Notes under the pieces: model-generated | What the model saw: the letters and a program-made list of their open reading frames with translations, nothing else | Database searches by the model: none | What the model was told of the DNA's origin: nothing | Shown: one piece after another, positions 11,159 through 21,777 of the stretch | How the letters are laid out: each line of letters opens with the position of its first letter | Numbering within the stretch: position 1 is the first letter of the stretch | Made by a program: the position numbers and the translations under genes | Assembly: GCA_036346225.1 (NCBI GenBank) | Contig: JARFIW010000139.1 | Location: 6,324,001-6,388,000, forward strand | Direction of reading: 5' to 3' | Length of the DNA stretch: 64,000 bases | DNA from: Platerodrilus igneus | Taxonomy: Eukaryota > Arthropoda > Insecta > Coleoptera > Lycidae

Positions 11159-11463
11159 TAAAATTATATAAAAAACGTTTATTTGAAACTTTTAAAGTAT
11201 AATCCCTTACATAATTTTTTAATAAATCCCCACGCCTCTTGCTTGATTCAGCAAATAATGATAAATATCTTCAACATACTAAAAATATTTAAATTTGTGT
11301 AATTACAATTCGTTCCATTATTTATCAAATTTAGCGAATGATTAGAATTGGGTTTATATTTAAAACATTGTATTGTAGTTTATTATTTTCTTCTCGCAGT
11401 GGACTCGTTATCGTACACTTGCTCCACGCACACATTTAGTGTCTAAATTCAGTTCTTCCAATA

Positions 11464-11511
<48 letters not shown>

Positions 11512-11518
11512 TATAAAT

Positions 11519-11660
11519 AAATTATTGGTTGTGGGTTTCAGGTCAGCTGGCAAGTTCAGTAATACTCTTTTTTATTGCCTAAATTTTCGAATTATTTTAA
11601 TTCTTGATCACAGGCACTACAAATGATAAATTTTAAAAAACTGGTACAATTTGGTGTTAA
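11519..11660 (-). mobile_element. Penelope-like terminus, copy 2
   Basis: Same sequence as 361-500, including the hammerhead-like fold at 11577-11615 on the minus strand. It follows an AT tract at about 11467-11509. Confidence 0.55.
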
Positions 11661-13221
11661 AGTTACATACTAAATCGAGGTTTGTATAAATAATTAGCAA
11701 CAATGTAAAAAATAACAGGAACTATAACGTAACATAACTAAAAATAATATAAAATGTATAATTTAATAAAATGACACCATTTCAAATAAATTTGACGTTA
11801 TTAAAGGATTTAAAAAGATAGTTGTTAGTACTACGGATAAAACATCAATTTACCACTTTTATCAAGCTATTCTAAAATTTAAAACACTACGGTTAACAAA
11901 GATTGATGAATAATTACTTGTTAAATGCAGATATAGAATATTATGTATTGATGAGACAGCGTTTGAGGTTTAAAAAAGCATTTTTCCATTTTTTCCAATA
12001 CGAAGGGTATCTAATGTAACTTCAATTGAATGTGTATAGGTTTTGTCTTTAAGATTATTATTTGTAATTTGTGCAGGATACTTTATGCCATTTATAAGTT
12101 TGATTTACCTAAAATGAAAGTCGTTTAATACATTTTAATTATAAAGCGAAATAAAATTATAAAATGTCAAAATGAAATGTAAAATACCAAAGCTGTTCTA
12201 AAATAGTAATTAAAGAATTAAGGTTAATGTATTGAATGCATCACTTATATAATATTAGTTAGTAGGCTAGATATAGTTGTTTTAGTTGTCCTAGGTGATA
12301 GTTGTTTAAAATAATTAATTGATAAAAATTTTGGAATTGATAATTTTGGTAGACTGAATAGATGTTTTTGGCTCAAGAGCCTGTAAAATAAAATTTCTCA
12401 AAATTAATAGATGTGTTAAAGGTGCATTTTATTTGAATATAATAATAAGAAAGTGAAAAGGTTATACGACCATAATAATTACAAAAGGAAGATTTCCAAT
12501 TATACTAACGTCGGGGCATCTTTTATGTATTGAAGAGTTGCAGCTGTGATAGTGAATCATTTTGCAGCAGGGTTCAGTCTTCTTGGATTGCAGATCAGTT
12601 TATTTGGTGAAGTATTGAAGTGTTTTTAGTAATTGAGCAAATAAAGCATATAGTTGGTGAAGTAGTAGTTAATTGTAGAACCTAAAACTATAGCAAAATC
12701 CATTTTGAACATAAACTAAAACATTCTTTTATTAGGTAGTCACTGAAAGCGTTCGAGGCGATTTGTGGTATCCTGTTTCAAAGCCCCTGTACACCCAGAC
12801 ACATTCAACGGAGTTGCAGGTATTTTAAGTTATATTTATATACACTTCATTTAAAGTAACTTGTGAATAATTTAAATTTCAAACGTTTAACTAAATAAAT
12901 ATATGCTGAATAGATTTATCAATATTTGTATAATCACGATACGAAAGCACAAAAAAGAGGTTAAGTGATTTTGATCTAACAACGCTTTAGGCGCCTGTGT
13001 CTTCAATACCTGTAAGGGGACAAAGAACCCACGTCTTCTTACAGAGTTTAAAATAGTAGATTCAGTTTTCCTGAGAGAGTTTCTAAAAGCCGTGGCATAA
13101 TTAACTTTGAAAAGGTATTTATTTAAATCATTTTAAAGGCCAACACCACTTTAAGGTTGCACTTATTATTTTTTAACTGGTATTTTAAAGCATCATTTCA
13201 TTAAATATCACCATACATAAC

Positions 13222-13264
<43 letters not shown>

Positions 13265-13268
<4 letters not shown>

Positions 13269-13787
13269 TTGCGATCCACTATTAGGCAACCCGTCAAACA
13301 TACAAACGCCCGGGGCACAGCGTATTCTTCAGCATTCGAGAATCCTTTACAAAGTTCTAGATAATGAGTCATATCTTAATGCAGGGTATATATAAGGCCG
13401 CTTATGAATGTAAGAGTTAGTCTATTCTTGAATGTCTAATATAAATTATATCGTTGTAAAGTAAACGTAGTTGAGTTTTTAGAATATATACATAAATGAT
13501 ATGCTGTGTCTAATGTGCATGCAGCTTGCAGTATACATAAATAAATAGAAGTGTATAAACAAATAGTTGTGTTAGTGCTGTTAATGAACCTATGGTAAAG
13601 GAGTTAATTTAAGAAGATATTAGTGCTTGTAAATTCATTAGTGTAATAGTGCTTCATTGTTGAGTGGACTGAAAACATCTATAAATAAGGCATATACTGT
13701 TAATTAGACTTGTGAACAGTGAGTAATAAAGACCATTATTATTACTTGTTTTAAATTAAAGAAACGCGGTAGTAGTAGCGCGTTACA
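13265..13787 (+). repeat. Ty3/gypsy 5' LTR, complete element
   Basis: The LTR starts AGTGTTGCG after an AT microsatellite (13224-13264) and ends GCGTTACA. The primer-binding site TGGTGTCAGG begins one base later, at 13789. It is 523 bases and differs from the 3' LTR at only a few positions, for example in the T-run near 13345 and GTAGTAGTAG versus GTACTAGTAG near the end. Confidence 0.93.
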
Positions 13788-13869
13788 CTGGTGTCAGGCA
13801 TTTGTGGGGTATATAGTGATTAATTAAAAGGAAAGCACACAAGTCTAAAGCCGTTTAAGTAGTTTATAT

Positions 13870-15049
13870 ATGCCAGTTACAAGAAGCCAAAATAAGATAG
13901 ACGCAGAAGGTTTAATGAATTTCCTCAAGGATTTTAAATCCGGTATGGAGGAGAGGTCGGCTAAACTAGAAGTGACACTCAGTGAAAATGCTGAGAAAAT
14001 AGAGGAAAAGTTGAGTGAAAATGCTGCGAAAATGGAAATAAAGTTTAGTGAGAATGCTGAGAAAATAGAAGAAAAGTTAAGCGAAAATGCTGCGAAGTTA
14101 GAAGAAAAGTTGAATGAAAAACAGCCACGTTAGAACAAAGATTAATGGAAAGCTCCATTGCATTGAAAGAAGATGTCACTGAACAGGTAAAACAGTTGAG
14201 CAAAAGTTGGACAGTAAATTGATAAAATGGAAGAAGATGTGATGAGACTGCAAGAGCAAGTTATTTCACTAACAACACGGCCACTTGAATTAGTAAATCA
14301 AGTTGTAAATGAGAACATTCCAGAAATAAGAACCATTAAAAGAACCGAGTCCATACCGTCTAAATTTAAAGTGAAACCACCCACAATCGATGGCAAAACA
14401 CCTTGGCCCACATATTTGAAACAATTTGAAGCTGCGGCAATAGCCAACGGTTGGTGCAACAAAGAGAAGACTATCTCCTTAATAGTGTCCCTATGGGGGA
14501 AGCTCTTAACATCTTACCAACGATTCCCGATCACCAGCAGAATGATTACGGCCTTTAACATCGAAGCTTGAGATGAGATATGGAGATGCTCACCTTCAAC
14601 AGGTTTACCACGCACAAGTTAAGAACCGCTCGCAAAAGACGAGTGAAAGCCTGCAAAAATTCGAAGCTGACATCGCCAAATTGGTTAGATTGGCATATCC
14701 AACGGCACCAGATAGTTTCCTCGAACAACTGGCTGTACAAACATTTGTGGATGGCGTTAAAGATGGCGAAATACAGCAAGCGCTAAGATTAGCACGGCCA
14801 AAAATGTTAGATGACGCACTGGCTCATGCGCTTGAATTTGAAGCAGCTAAGCAGACATCACACAGAATGAGTCACAAAGTTCGGTCTGCCTTAGAGGAAC
14901 CTGATCAAGCCCAGAACAGCATAGATGAATTAATCAACCGTGTGGAAAAGCTGGAAAGACAACGACCGCGGAAATGGGGTTTGCGATGCTGGAACTGCGG
15001 CGAAGTTGGTCATAAGAGACGCTGCACTCAACCAAAAACAACCGGTTGA
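13870..15049 (+). pseudogene. gag: Ty3/gypsy Gag, frame-broken, copy 2
   Basis: Same protein as at 2722-3925. Pieces are 13870-14133 (coiled-coil repeats), 14227-14571 and 14573-15049. The stop at 14131-14133 is shared with copy 1. The other breaks are one-base deletions in A- and T-runs near 14190, 14226 and 14555 that copy 1 lacks. The zinc knuckle reads CWNCGEVGHKRRC: an in-frame three-base deletion near 15013 shortens the H-to-C spacing from four to three, which should weaken zinc binding. Several substitutions between 14338 and 14530 are not in copy 1. Confidence 0.88.
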
Positions 15050-15104
15050 GCAGCAGGAAAACTAAAGCAAGTCGACGTAAGGGGAACGTCGACAGCACAA
15101 CGTA

Positions 15105-15554
15105 GTGCCCCGGAGATTATCATCCGTGCTGCATCGTCGATGGGGAGTCTGGACAGCATTTATATCGATGGAAGAATTAATGGTAGGTGTCCGATTACTC
15201 GTGGATACAGGAGCGACAAAAACTATTGTGAGACCAGATTTGGTTGGTCGTGGAAAAGTGCTACCTGTATCGGTGTGTCTTCGAACGGCAAGTGGTGAGA
15301 AAATTTGTACTCACGGAGAGACTGCCGTTATGTTGACAATTGGGGACAAATTAATTAATCATCGAGTGTTGGTAGTTGAAATTACAGAAGAAGTGATCTT
15401 GGGAATGGATCTCATGAGAGAATATGGGTTTCATGTAAACATGAAAGAAAATGTGCTTCGGATAGATGATGATGAGATTCCATTTCAAGGTAGGAGTAAC
15501 CAGACGATGCAAGTTCGAATGATTTGCGATATGAAAATGAGAAGGCGGAAATGA
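15105..15554 (+). pseudogene. Ty3/gypsy aspartic protease, copy 2
   Basis: Here the protease reads in one frame from its N-terminal region through the active site VDTGATKT to ILGMDLMREYG. It then shifts near 15536, where four bases present in copy 1 are missing. The catalytic Asp-Thr-Gly is intact. It precedes the RT leader as usual in Ty3/gypsy Pol. Confidence 0.86.
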
Positions 15555-15773
15555 TAGTAATGGGACGCCCGGATGGTACGCTCCGGGAAGGACAAGTATG
15601 CATGATGGAGGCAACTGAATCGGGAATGGGTCAGGAGGGACTTCTGATTGGAAGAACGCTGGTAAAGTCTCGAAATATGGTACCAGTAAGGGTGCTGAAC
15701 ATTAATCCCATACAGTGACCCTGAAGAAAGGCATGATTGTGGGAAGTTGCATTCCAGTATGCCATATTAAACG

Positions 15774-17240
15774 TTGTGTAGACAACACGAAAATAAACCA
15801 GCCAACGGTTGCTCACAGAAATTGCTGGATATGTTGATACCCTCGTGTCAAGGATTAAATGGCGACCAACTGGGCAAGGTAAAAGAACTGGTCGGACGAT
15901 ATCGAGGTGTGTTTGCACTGGATGATAGTGAGAAAGGAAGGACGAATGTTGTGCAACACAAGATCAATACTGGAGATGCGCAACCGATAAGACAACACCC
16001 AGGCGGCTTCCTTTGGCAAAACGTAAGGAAGCCGAGCAAATTATCACCGATATGGAAGAACAGGGAGTGATTGAACCCTCGAATAGTCCATGGGCATCCC
16101 CGGTAGTGCTTGTCAAGAAAAAGGACGGGTCGACAAGGTTTTGTGTAGACTACCGGCGGCTTAATAATGTGACAAAGAAAGACAGCTATCCTTTGCCCAG
16201 AATTGATGACACCTTAGATACTCTATCCGGATCTAAATGGTTTTCGACCTTGGACTTGAAAAGCGGATACTGGCAGGTAGGCTTGGAGCCAAACGATAAA
16301 GAAAAGACTGCGTTTACAATTGAACTGGATTATGGCAGTTCAAGGTCATGCCATTTGGATTATGCAATGCTCCTGCTACTTTTGACGATTGATGGAGTCG
16401 GTACTGCGTGGACTGTCCTGGAAGACATGTCTGGTGTACCTGGACGACGTGATAGTGTTAGGCCGGTCTTTGAAGAACATCTTAAGAACCTAGAGGAGAT
16501 ATTCCAAAGATTACGCGGGGCAAACCTTACATTAAGCCCCAAGAAGTGCCACCCATTTGGAAAAGAGGTGAAATACCTAGGACATGTCGTCTCAGAGACC
16601 GGAATAAGAGCTGACCCTGACAAAATAAAAACGGTACAAGAGTGGCCTACACCAGCAGATATACACCAACTACGCAGTTTTCTAGGATTGTGCACATATT
16701 ACCGACGTTTTATACTTGGGTTTGCGAACATTGCCAAACCGTTAACAAAATTAACCGAAGATGGACAAGAATATGATTGGAATGACGACTGCCACAGAGC
16801 ATTTGAACAACTGAAACGGCTACTAGTTACAGCACCAATTTTGAGTTATCCGCGGATGGAGGGAAAGTTTGTGTTGGATACCGATGCCAGTAACACAGTT
16901 ATAGGAGGCGTTCTTTTCGTGCAGGACGGACAAGAAAAAGTTATTGGGTATTTCAGCAAGGTCTTGTCGCGGCCAGAAAGGAACTATTGTGTGACAAGAA
17001 GGAGCTGTTGGCCGTCGTCAAATCCGTAGAGCACTTTATAAGTACTTATACGGCCGTAAATTCCTGTTGAGAACAGACCATGCCGCACTGAAATGGTTAC
17101 TGCAGTTTCGAAATCCTGAAGGGCAAGTGGCAAGGTGGATAGAGCGGCTGCAGGAATATGACTTTGATACGGAACATCGTGTAGGAACTAGCCATCGGAA
17201 TGCAGACGCTCTATCAAGGAGACCTTGTCCGATGGACTGC
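15774..17240 (+). pseudogene. pol: Ty3/gypsy reverse transcriptase and RNase H, copy 2
   Basis: The main open stretch is 16013-17029. It contains [38 protein letters not shown] and [14 protein letters not shown] frame break shared with copy 1 (about 16335-16350) scrambles the MPFGLCN box. A private missing A near 16384 and a missing T near 16471 keep the YLDD box out of frame. RNase H follows with FVLDTDAS and, after one-base deletions near 17001 and 17036, RTDHAALKW. All domains are present and in order; only the reading frame is damaged. Confidence 0.9.
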
Positions 17241-17280
17241 AATCATTGCTCCAAGATGGAAGAGAAAATAAGTGTCATCC

Positions 17281-18570
17281 ATAGAATGACGGTAACCGAT
17301 GATACTTGGCAACTCGAAAGAATACGAGAAGACCAGGAGAATGACGCCGAATTGGGACGTATTATTGAGTGGAAAATAGAGGACAACGACCAGCTTGGGA
17401 AGAAATTAGTATTTCAAGTAGGAGCCTGAAGGCATACTGGTCACAGTGGCACTCCTTGATGATGGAAAATAGAATCTTGAAACGACGCCTGGAATTTGAA
17501 GATGGCACTGAGAGGCTTCAAGTGATAGTGCCGAGAAGCAGAGTGCCGGAAGTGTTGCAGCACTTGCACGATGGTATTTCCGGAGGGCACTTTGGCGTGA
17601 AAAGAACTCTCGAAAGAGTGAGAGAAAGATTCTATTGGGTGAACTGCAAAGAAGATGTGAAGGAGTGGTGCCGGAAATGTGAATTGTGTGCCTCTGCAAA
17701 TGGCCCGGTCTCAAAACGGAAAGCCCCAATGAGACAGTATAACGTGGGAATCCTTTTGAGAGGGTGGCCATTGATATAGCTGGTCCGTTTCCTGAATCAG
17801 AGAAAGGGAATAAATACATCTTGGTTGCAATGGATTATTTTACCAAATGGCCGGAGGCATATGCTATACCTAACCAAGAAGCCGAGACGGTTGCAGATGT
17901 ACTAGTGAGGGAGTTGTTTTGTCGCTTTGGAGTTCCGTTGGAATTACACTCCGATCAAGGTCGGAACTTCGAATCAGCGTTGTTTCAAAACGTCTGCAAG
18001 CATCTTGGAATCAGGAAAACTAGAACCACGCCACTTCATCCTCAATCGGATGGAATGGTTGAAAGAATGAACAGAACGTTAGGAAAGTACCTGGCCAAAG
18101 TTGTCTCTGAACATCAACGGACTGGGACCAATATCTACATTTGTTCCTACTGGCGTACCGATCTTCGGTACATGACAGCACAGGATACTCGCCCGCTTGC
18201 GTAATGCTAGGACGTGAATTGCGGCTACCATGTGATCTTCAGTTTGGATTTAAACCTGGAGAAGAGATCGCCGGTGAAGATTACGTTAGTAAGCTTCGTG
18301 AAAGATCAAATAGTATTCACGAAAACGTCCGAAAGAATATACAGGCAGCAAGCGATCGAATGAAATCACAATATGACACGAGAGCACAAGAAGGTGGTTA
18401 TCAACCTGGAGATTTAGTGTGGTTGTACAATCCACAAAGAAAACGTGGATTGTCGCCAAAACTACAAAGACAATGGGAAGGGCCGTACGAAGTGTTAAAA
18501 GGATTAATGATGTAGTGTACCGGATCAGAAGATCCCTCGTGGTAAACCGAAAGTGGTACACTTTGACCGT
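17281..18570 (+). pseudogene. Ty3/gypsy integrase, frame-broken
   Basis: Integrase inserts the cDNA into the genome. The HHCC zinc-binding domain lies at about 17555-17700 (LQHLHDGISGGHFG, then WCRKCELC). The catalytic core follows: first Asp in VAIDIAGPF (about 17770), second in LHSDQGRNF (about 17955), Glu in DGMVERMNRTL (about 18060). The C-terminal GPY-type motif WEGPYEVLKG is near 18475-18505, and the conserved tail VHFDRLTPY is near 18556. Frames are 17369-17779, 17764-18204 and 18141-18515. This part exists only in copy 2 in this window. Confidence 0.9.
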
Positions 18571-19383
18571 TTAACACCCTACACTGGCAACAACCAGGAA
18601 GACTCAAATAATGATAATGGTGTTCGGCAAGTTATTAATCATGAGCCAAATGCAGATTTTGAGAGCTTTATGGCGGCGTATGGTGGTTCCGCTAAAGCGA
18701 GATTTGGCGTTGTTGTTGAAAAACAGCAAGATCTGTTTAGAGCACCAGAAGAGTATTCCTTGCACATTGCGTAGCTCAAGATTTGGCAATGTCAAGGGAA
18801 TAGCTGTTGTTTTCAAGAAAAGTTTGGATGTGTGGATGAATTAGTACAACAGCAGCCAACTGTAGGAAAATCTTTGGTTCTTCAAGATAAAAATCGTTAT
18901 GTTTACTATCTGGTCACCAAAAATTCTTCATGGCAGAGACCTAGTTATGGACATCTATGGGAGGCTTTGCTAAATCTTAAGGCGCAGATGATGGAAAATG
19001 GAGTAATGAGACTAGCGGTGCCCAAGCTGGGCAGTGGACTAGATCGCTTGGATGGGAGGATAGTCCGAAATATGCTAGACGTAGTTTTCCAGGGAACCAA
19101 CGTCCAGGTTCTTGTTTGTTGTTATCAACCGGTTGCCTACCAAGACCATGAAAAGAGTGTTGACTGTTACTTCCAACGACGCGGTGGATGCACCAGAGGA
19201 GATAGCTGCCGATACCGTCACCAGTCATCGAATTGGCGTCAAGATGGATTTACAGTTACGAGACGTAACGGTTTTAAAGAGGGGGCAGTGTTGCGATCCA
19301 CTATTAGGCAACCCGTCAAACATACAAACGCCCGGGGCACAGCGTATTCTTCAGCATTCGAGAATCCTTCTACAAAGTTCTAG
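18553..19383 (+). pseudogene. Macrodomain (TARG1/OARD1-like ADP-ribosylhydrolase) plus CCCH zinc finger, C-terminal extension of gypsy Pol
   Basis: Downstream of integrase the frame from 18553 runs from VHFDRLTPY through an acidic linker into VVVEKQQDLFRAPEEYSL, the start of a macrodomain. After one frame break (about 18765-18790) the domain continues at 18832. It reads RYVYYLVTKNSS, AVPKLGSGLDRLDG and TNVQVLVCCYQP. This matches the TARG1/OARD1 family, which removes ADP-ribose from acidic residues. The two TARG1 catalytic residues (Lys84, Asp125) correspond to Lys at 18919-18921 and Asp at 19042-19044. A CCCH finger, CX7CX5CX3H, lies at 19165-19221, suggesting RNA binding. The frame runs into the 3' LTR. 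The position is where errantiviruses carry env, but nothing env-like is present. Confidence 0.85.
19273..19286 (+). promoter_or_regulatory. Polypurine tract of the gypsy element
   Basis: A purine-rich run, AAAGAGGGGGCA, lies directly before the 3' LTR. It is the usual primer site for plus-strand DNA synthesis. Confidence 0.75.
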
Positions 19384-19810
19384 ATAATGAGTCATATCTT
19401 AATGCAGGGTATATATAAGGCCGCTTATGAATGTAAGAGTTAGTCTATTCTTGAATGTCTAATATAAATTATATCGTTGTAAAGTAAACGTAGTTGAGTT
19501 TTTAGAATATATACATAAATGATATGCTGTGTCTAATGTGCATGCAGCTTGCAGTATACATAAATAAATAGAAGTGTATAAACAAATAGTTGTGTTAGTG
19601 CTGTTAATGAACCTATGGTAAAGGAGTTAATTTAAGAAGATATTAGTGCTTGTAAATTCATTAGTGTAATAGTGCTTCATTGTTGAGTGGACTGAAAACA
19701 TCTATAAATAAGGCATATACTGTTAATTAGACTTGTGAACAGTGAGTAATAAAGACCATTATTATTACTTGTTTTAAATTAAAGAAACGCGGTACTAGTA
19801 GCGCGTTACA
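19287..19810 (+). repeat. Ty3/gypsy 3' LTR
   Basis: It matches the 5' LTRs at 2116 and 13265 almost exactly and ends GCGTTACA. It is followed by ATAT (19811-19814), which equals the four bases before the 5' LTR. The complete element is 13265-19810, about 6.5 kb. Confidence 0.93.
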
Positions 19811-20413
19811 ATATTTTTGTGGTATAACGACCTTGCAATTATAAAATATAATATATATAGTAACAGGCTTTTTGGTCTGCTGGTTAATGAAATATACTCT
19901 TTATTGTAAACTAAGCTTTCGGTTTTATTTTTAAACCATTATCAAAGATACTAAAAATTAAGAAACGTTAGTATGGGCGTAAAATAGTTAAAAACTTACT
20001 TACTAATGTGAGGTTTCACAATGAAATCGTTGATATAGATAAATTTTGAATATAAGTTGAAAGTGTGGTAAAAAGCTTTTAAAAAGAAAAACAGTAATGT
20101 GGTTTGTTAATTACATTTGAATGTTATAATGACAATTCCTTTATAATTTTGACATTGTTCGAGATAACTTTCTAGATTGTAATTAATTTCTTTTATGGTC
20201 TGACTGAAATTTAGATATTTTTAGTATGTATGTATGTTTATATATGTATGTTGATGTATGTCTATTTGTTTACGTATGTATTTTAGTGTGTTTATGTTGT
20301 TTGTGTGAATGTATGTATGTCTGTGCATGTGTGTGTGGGTGCATGTGGATGTTTGCGTGTGTGAATGAATGCGTGTTTGTTTGTGTATGTATGTATGTTT
20401 ATGTTTTGTTTTA

Positions 20414-20896
20414 TTAAGTGATTTGATCAGTTATGTTGAATTTGTTTTTAGATTTAAAATGAAGTAGATAGGTGTATATAGAGCTTAGTGTGTTAATGTC
20501 AGTTTTTTTATTAATAGTGTTTAGGTTTTTAAATATGTAACACATTTCTAGAAATTCTCTTTTGGATTTTTTATTTTCAATTTGTAATATTATAGGATTA
20601 TCAAAATCTATTTTATGTTTGGTTGCGTTTGCGTGTAAGGTCAAAGCACAAGCGTTTGGCTTAACAAGGATGTCGCTTTTATGTTGAGTATATAAGCGTT
20701 GTTTTAATTGTTGTGAGGTTTGACCAATGTAGGTAAGATTGCAGCCTGAACAATTTATTTGATATATAATATTCCGTTGTAGAAGAGTTGGAGTTTTATC
20801 TTTTAATTTGGAAAAAAGAGTGTTTAACGTTAAAAGGTTTCGTTTAGCAATATTGATGTTGAATTTTTTGAAGACTTTTTCGAATTTTGTACTCAA
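20414..20896 (-). CDS. PLE GIY-YIG endonuclease end of the reverse transcriptase protein
   Basis: A 160-residue open frame on the minus strand. It contains LLQRNIIYQINCSGCNLTYI followed by GQTSQQLKQRL, the Penelope form of the GIY-YIG nuclease, with a cysteine pair just ahead of the tyrosine motif. The expected PLE C-terminus follows: HKIDFDNPIILQIENKKSKR and EFLEMCYI. The RT portion that should precede it is missing, so this is a 5'-truncated copy. In the family this nuclease cuts target DNA during retrotransposition. Confidence 0.85.
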   Translation of the reverse strand: MSTKFEKVFKKFNINIAKRNLLTLNTLFSKLKDKTPTLLQRNIIYQINCSGCNLTYIGQTSQQLKQRLYTQHKSDILVKPNACALTLHANATKHKIDFDNPIILQIENKKSKREFLEMCYIFKNLNTINKKTDINTLSSIYTYLLHFKSKNKFNITDQIT

Positions 20897-21174
20897 ATTT
20901 TCAACATAAAAGCGACATCTGTGTTAAGCCAAACGATTGTGCTTTGACCTTACACGCAAACGCAAACAAACATAAAATAGATTTTGATAATCCTATAATA
21001 TTACAAATTGAAAATAAAAAATCCAAAAGAGAATTTCTAGAAATGTGTTACATATTTAAAAACCTAAACACTATTAATAAAAAAACTGACATTAACACAC
21101 TAAGCTCTATATACACCTATCTACTTCATTTTAAATCCAAAAACAAAATCAACATAACTGATCAAATCACTTAA
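20887..21174 (+). pseudogene. Inverted copy of the PLE endonuclease C-terminus
   Basis: The plus-strand mirror of 20414-20690. It starts inside the nuclease (HKSDICVKPNDCALTLHAN) and lacks the YIGQT motif, so it cannot encode a working nuclease. It ends at the same stop as its partner (HFKSKNKINITDQIT). Confidence 0.8.
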
Positions 21175-21719
21175 TAAAACAAAACATAAACATACATACA
21201 TACACAAACAAACACACGCATTCATTCACACACGCAAACATCCACATGCACCCACACACACATGCACAGACATACATACATTCACACAAACAACATAAAC
21301 ACACTAAAATACATACGTAAACAAATAGACATACATCAACATACATATATAAACATACATACATACTAAAAATATCTAAATTTCTGTCAGACTATAAAAG
21401 AAATTAATTACAATCTAGAAAGTTATCTCGAACAATGTCAAAATTATAAAGGAATTGTCATTATAACATTCAAATGTAATTAACAAACCACATTACTGTT
21501 TTTCTTTTTAAAAGCTTTTTACCACACTTTCAACTTATAATCAAAATTTATCTATATCAACGATTTCATTGTAAAACCTCACATTAGTAAGTAAGTTTTT
21601 AACTATTTTACGCCCATACTAACGTTTCTTAATTTTAGTATCTTTGATAATGGTTTAAAATAAAACCGAAAGCTTAGTTTATAATAAAGAGTATATTTCA
21701 TTAACCAGCAGACCAAAAG

Positions 21720-21729
21720 CCTGTTACTA

Positions 21730-21776
<47 letters not shown>
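21720..21776. repeat. (AT)n microsatellite
   Basis: An AT tract directly at the right end of PLE1. Confidence 0.9.

Positions 21777-21777
<1 letters not shown>

Larger units (their letters stand above)
11159..17283 (+). repeat. Large duplicated segment, copy 2
   Basis: Counterpart of 1-6155, in direct orientation and about 30 bases shorter because of AT-tract and homopolymer differences. It continues into the complete gypsy element. Real substitutions are few and cluster in gag (about 14338-14530). Confidence 0.95.
19858..21730. mobile_element. Penelope-like element in inverted-repeat arrangement (PLE1)
   Basis: Two arms of about 830 bases face each other. The left arm (19858 to about 20690) carries the 3' part of a PLE on the minus strand. 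The right arm (about 20903-21730) is its reverse complement on the plus strand, so the endonuclease end appears twice in opposite directions. Both arms contain a TGTA-rich tract (20226-20410 and 21180-21364) and a terminal AGTAACAGGCTTTTTGGTC block. Both ends abut AT-rich tracts. The centre holds extra PLE coding sequence present only on the minus strand. PLEs are known to form such inverted partial copies. Confidence 0.85.

Noticed and set aside
18832..19383. Envelope protein of an errantivirus-like gypsy
   Set aside because: It is in the env position, but there is no signal peptide, furin site, glycosylation-rich ectodomain or transmembrane segment. The content is a macrodomain and CCCH finger.
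20226..20417. Cysteine/valine-rich open frame on the plus strand
   Set aside because: It is a translation of a TGTA-type microsatellite in the PLE arm; the mirror frame exists at 21167-21364.
20226..21364. CRISPR-like array
   Set aside because: The short repeated words are TGTA microsatellites in an inverted repeat, without regular spacers, in a eukaryotic context.
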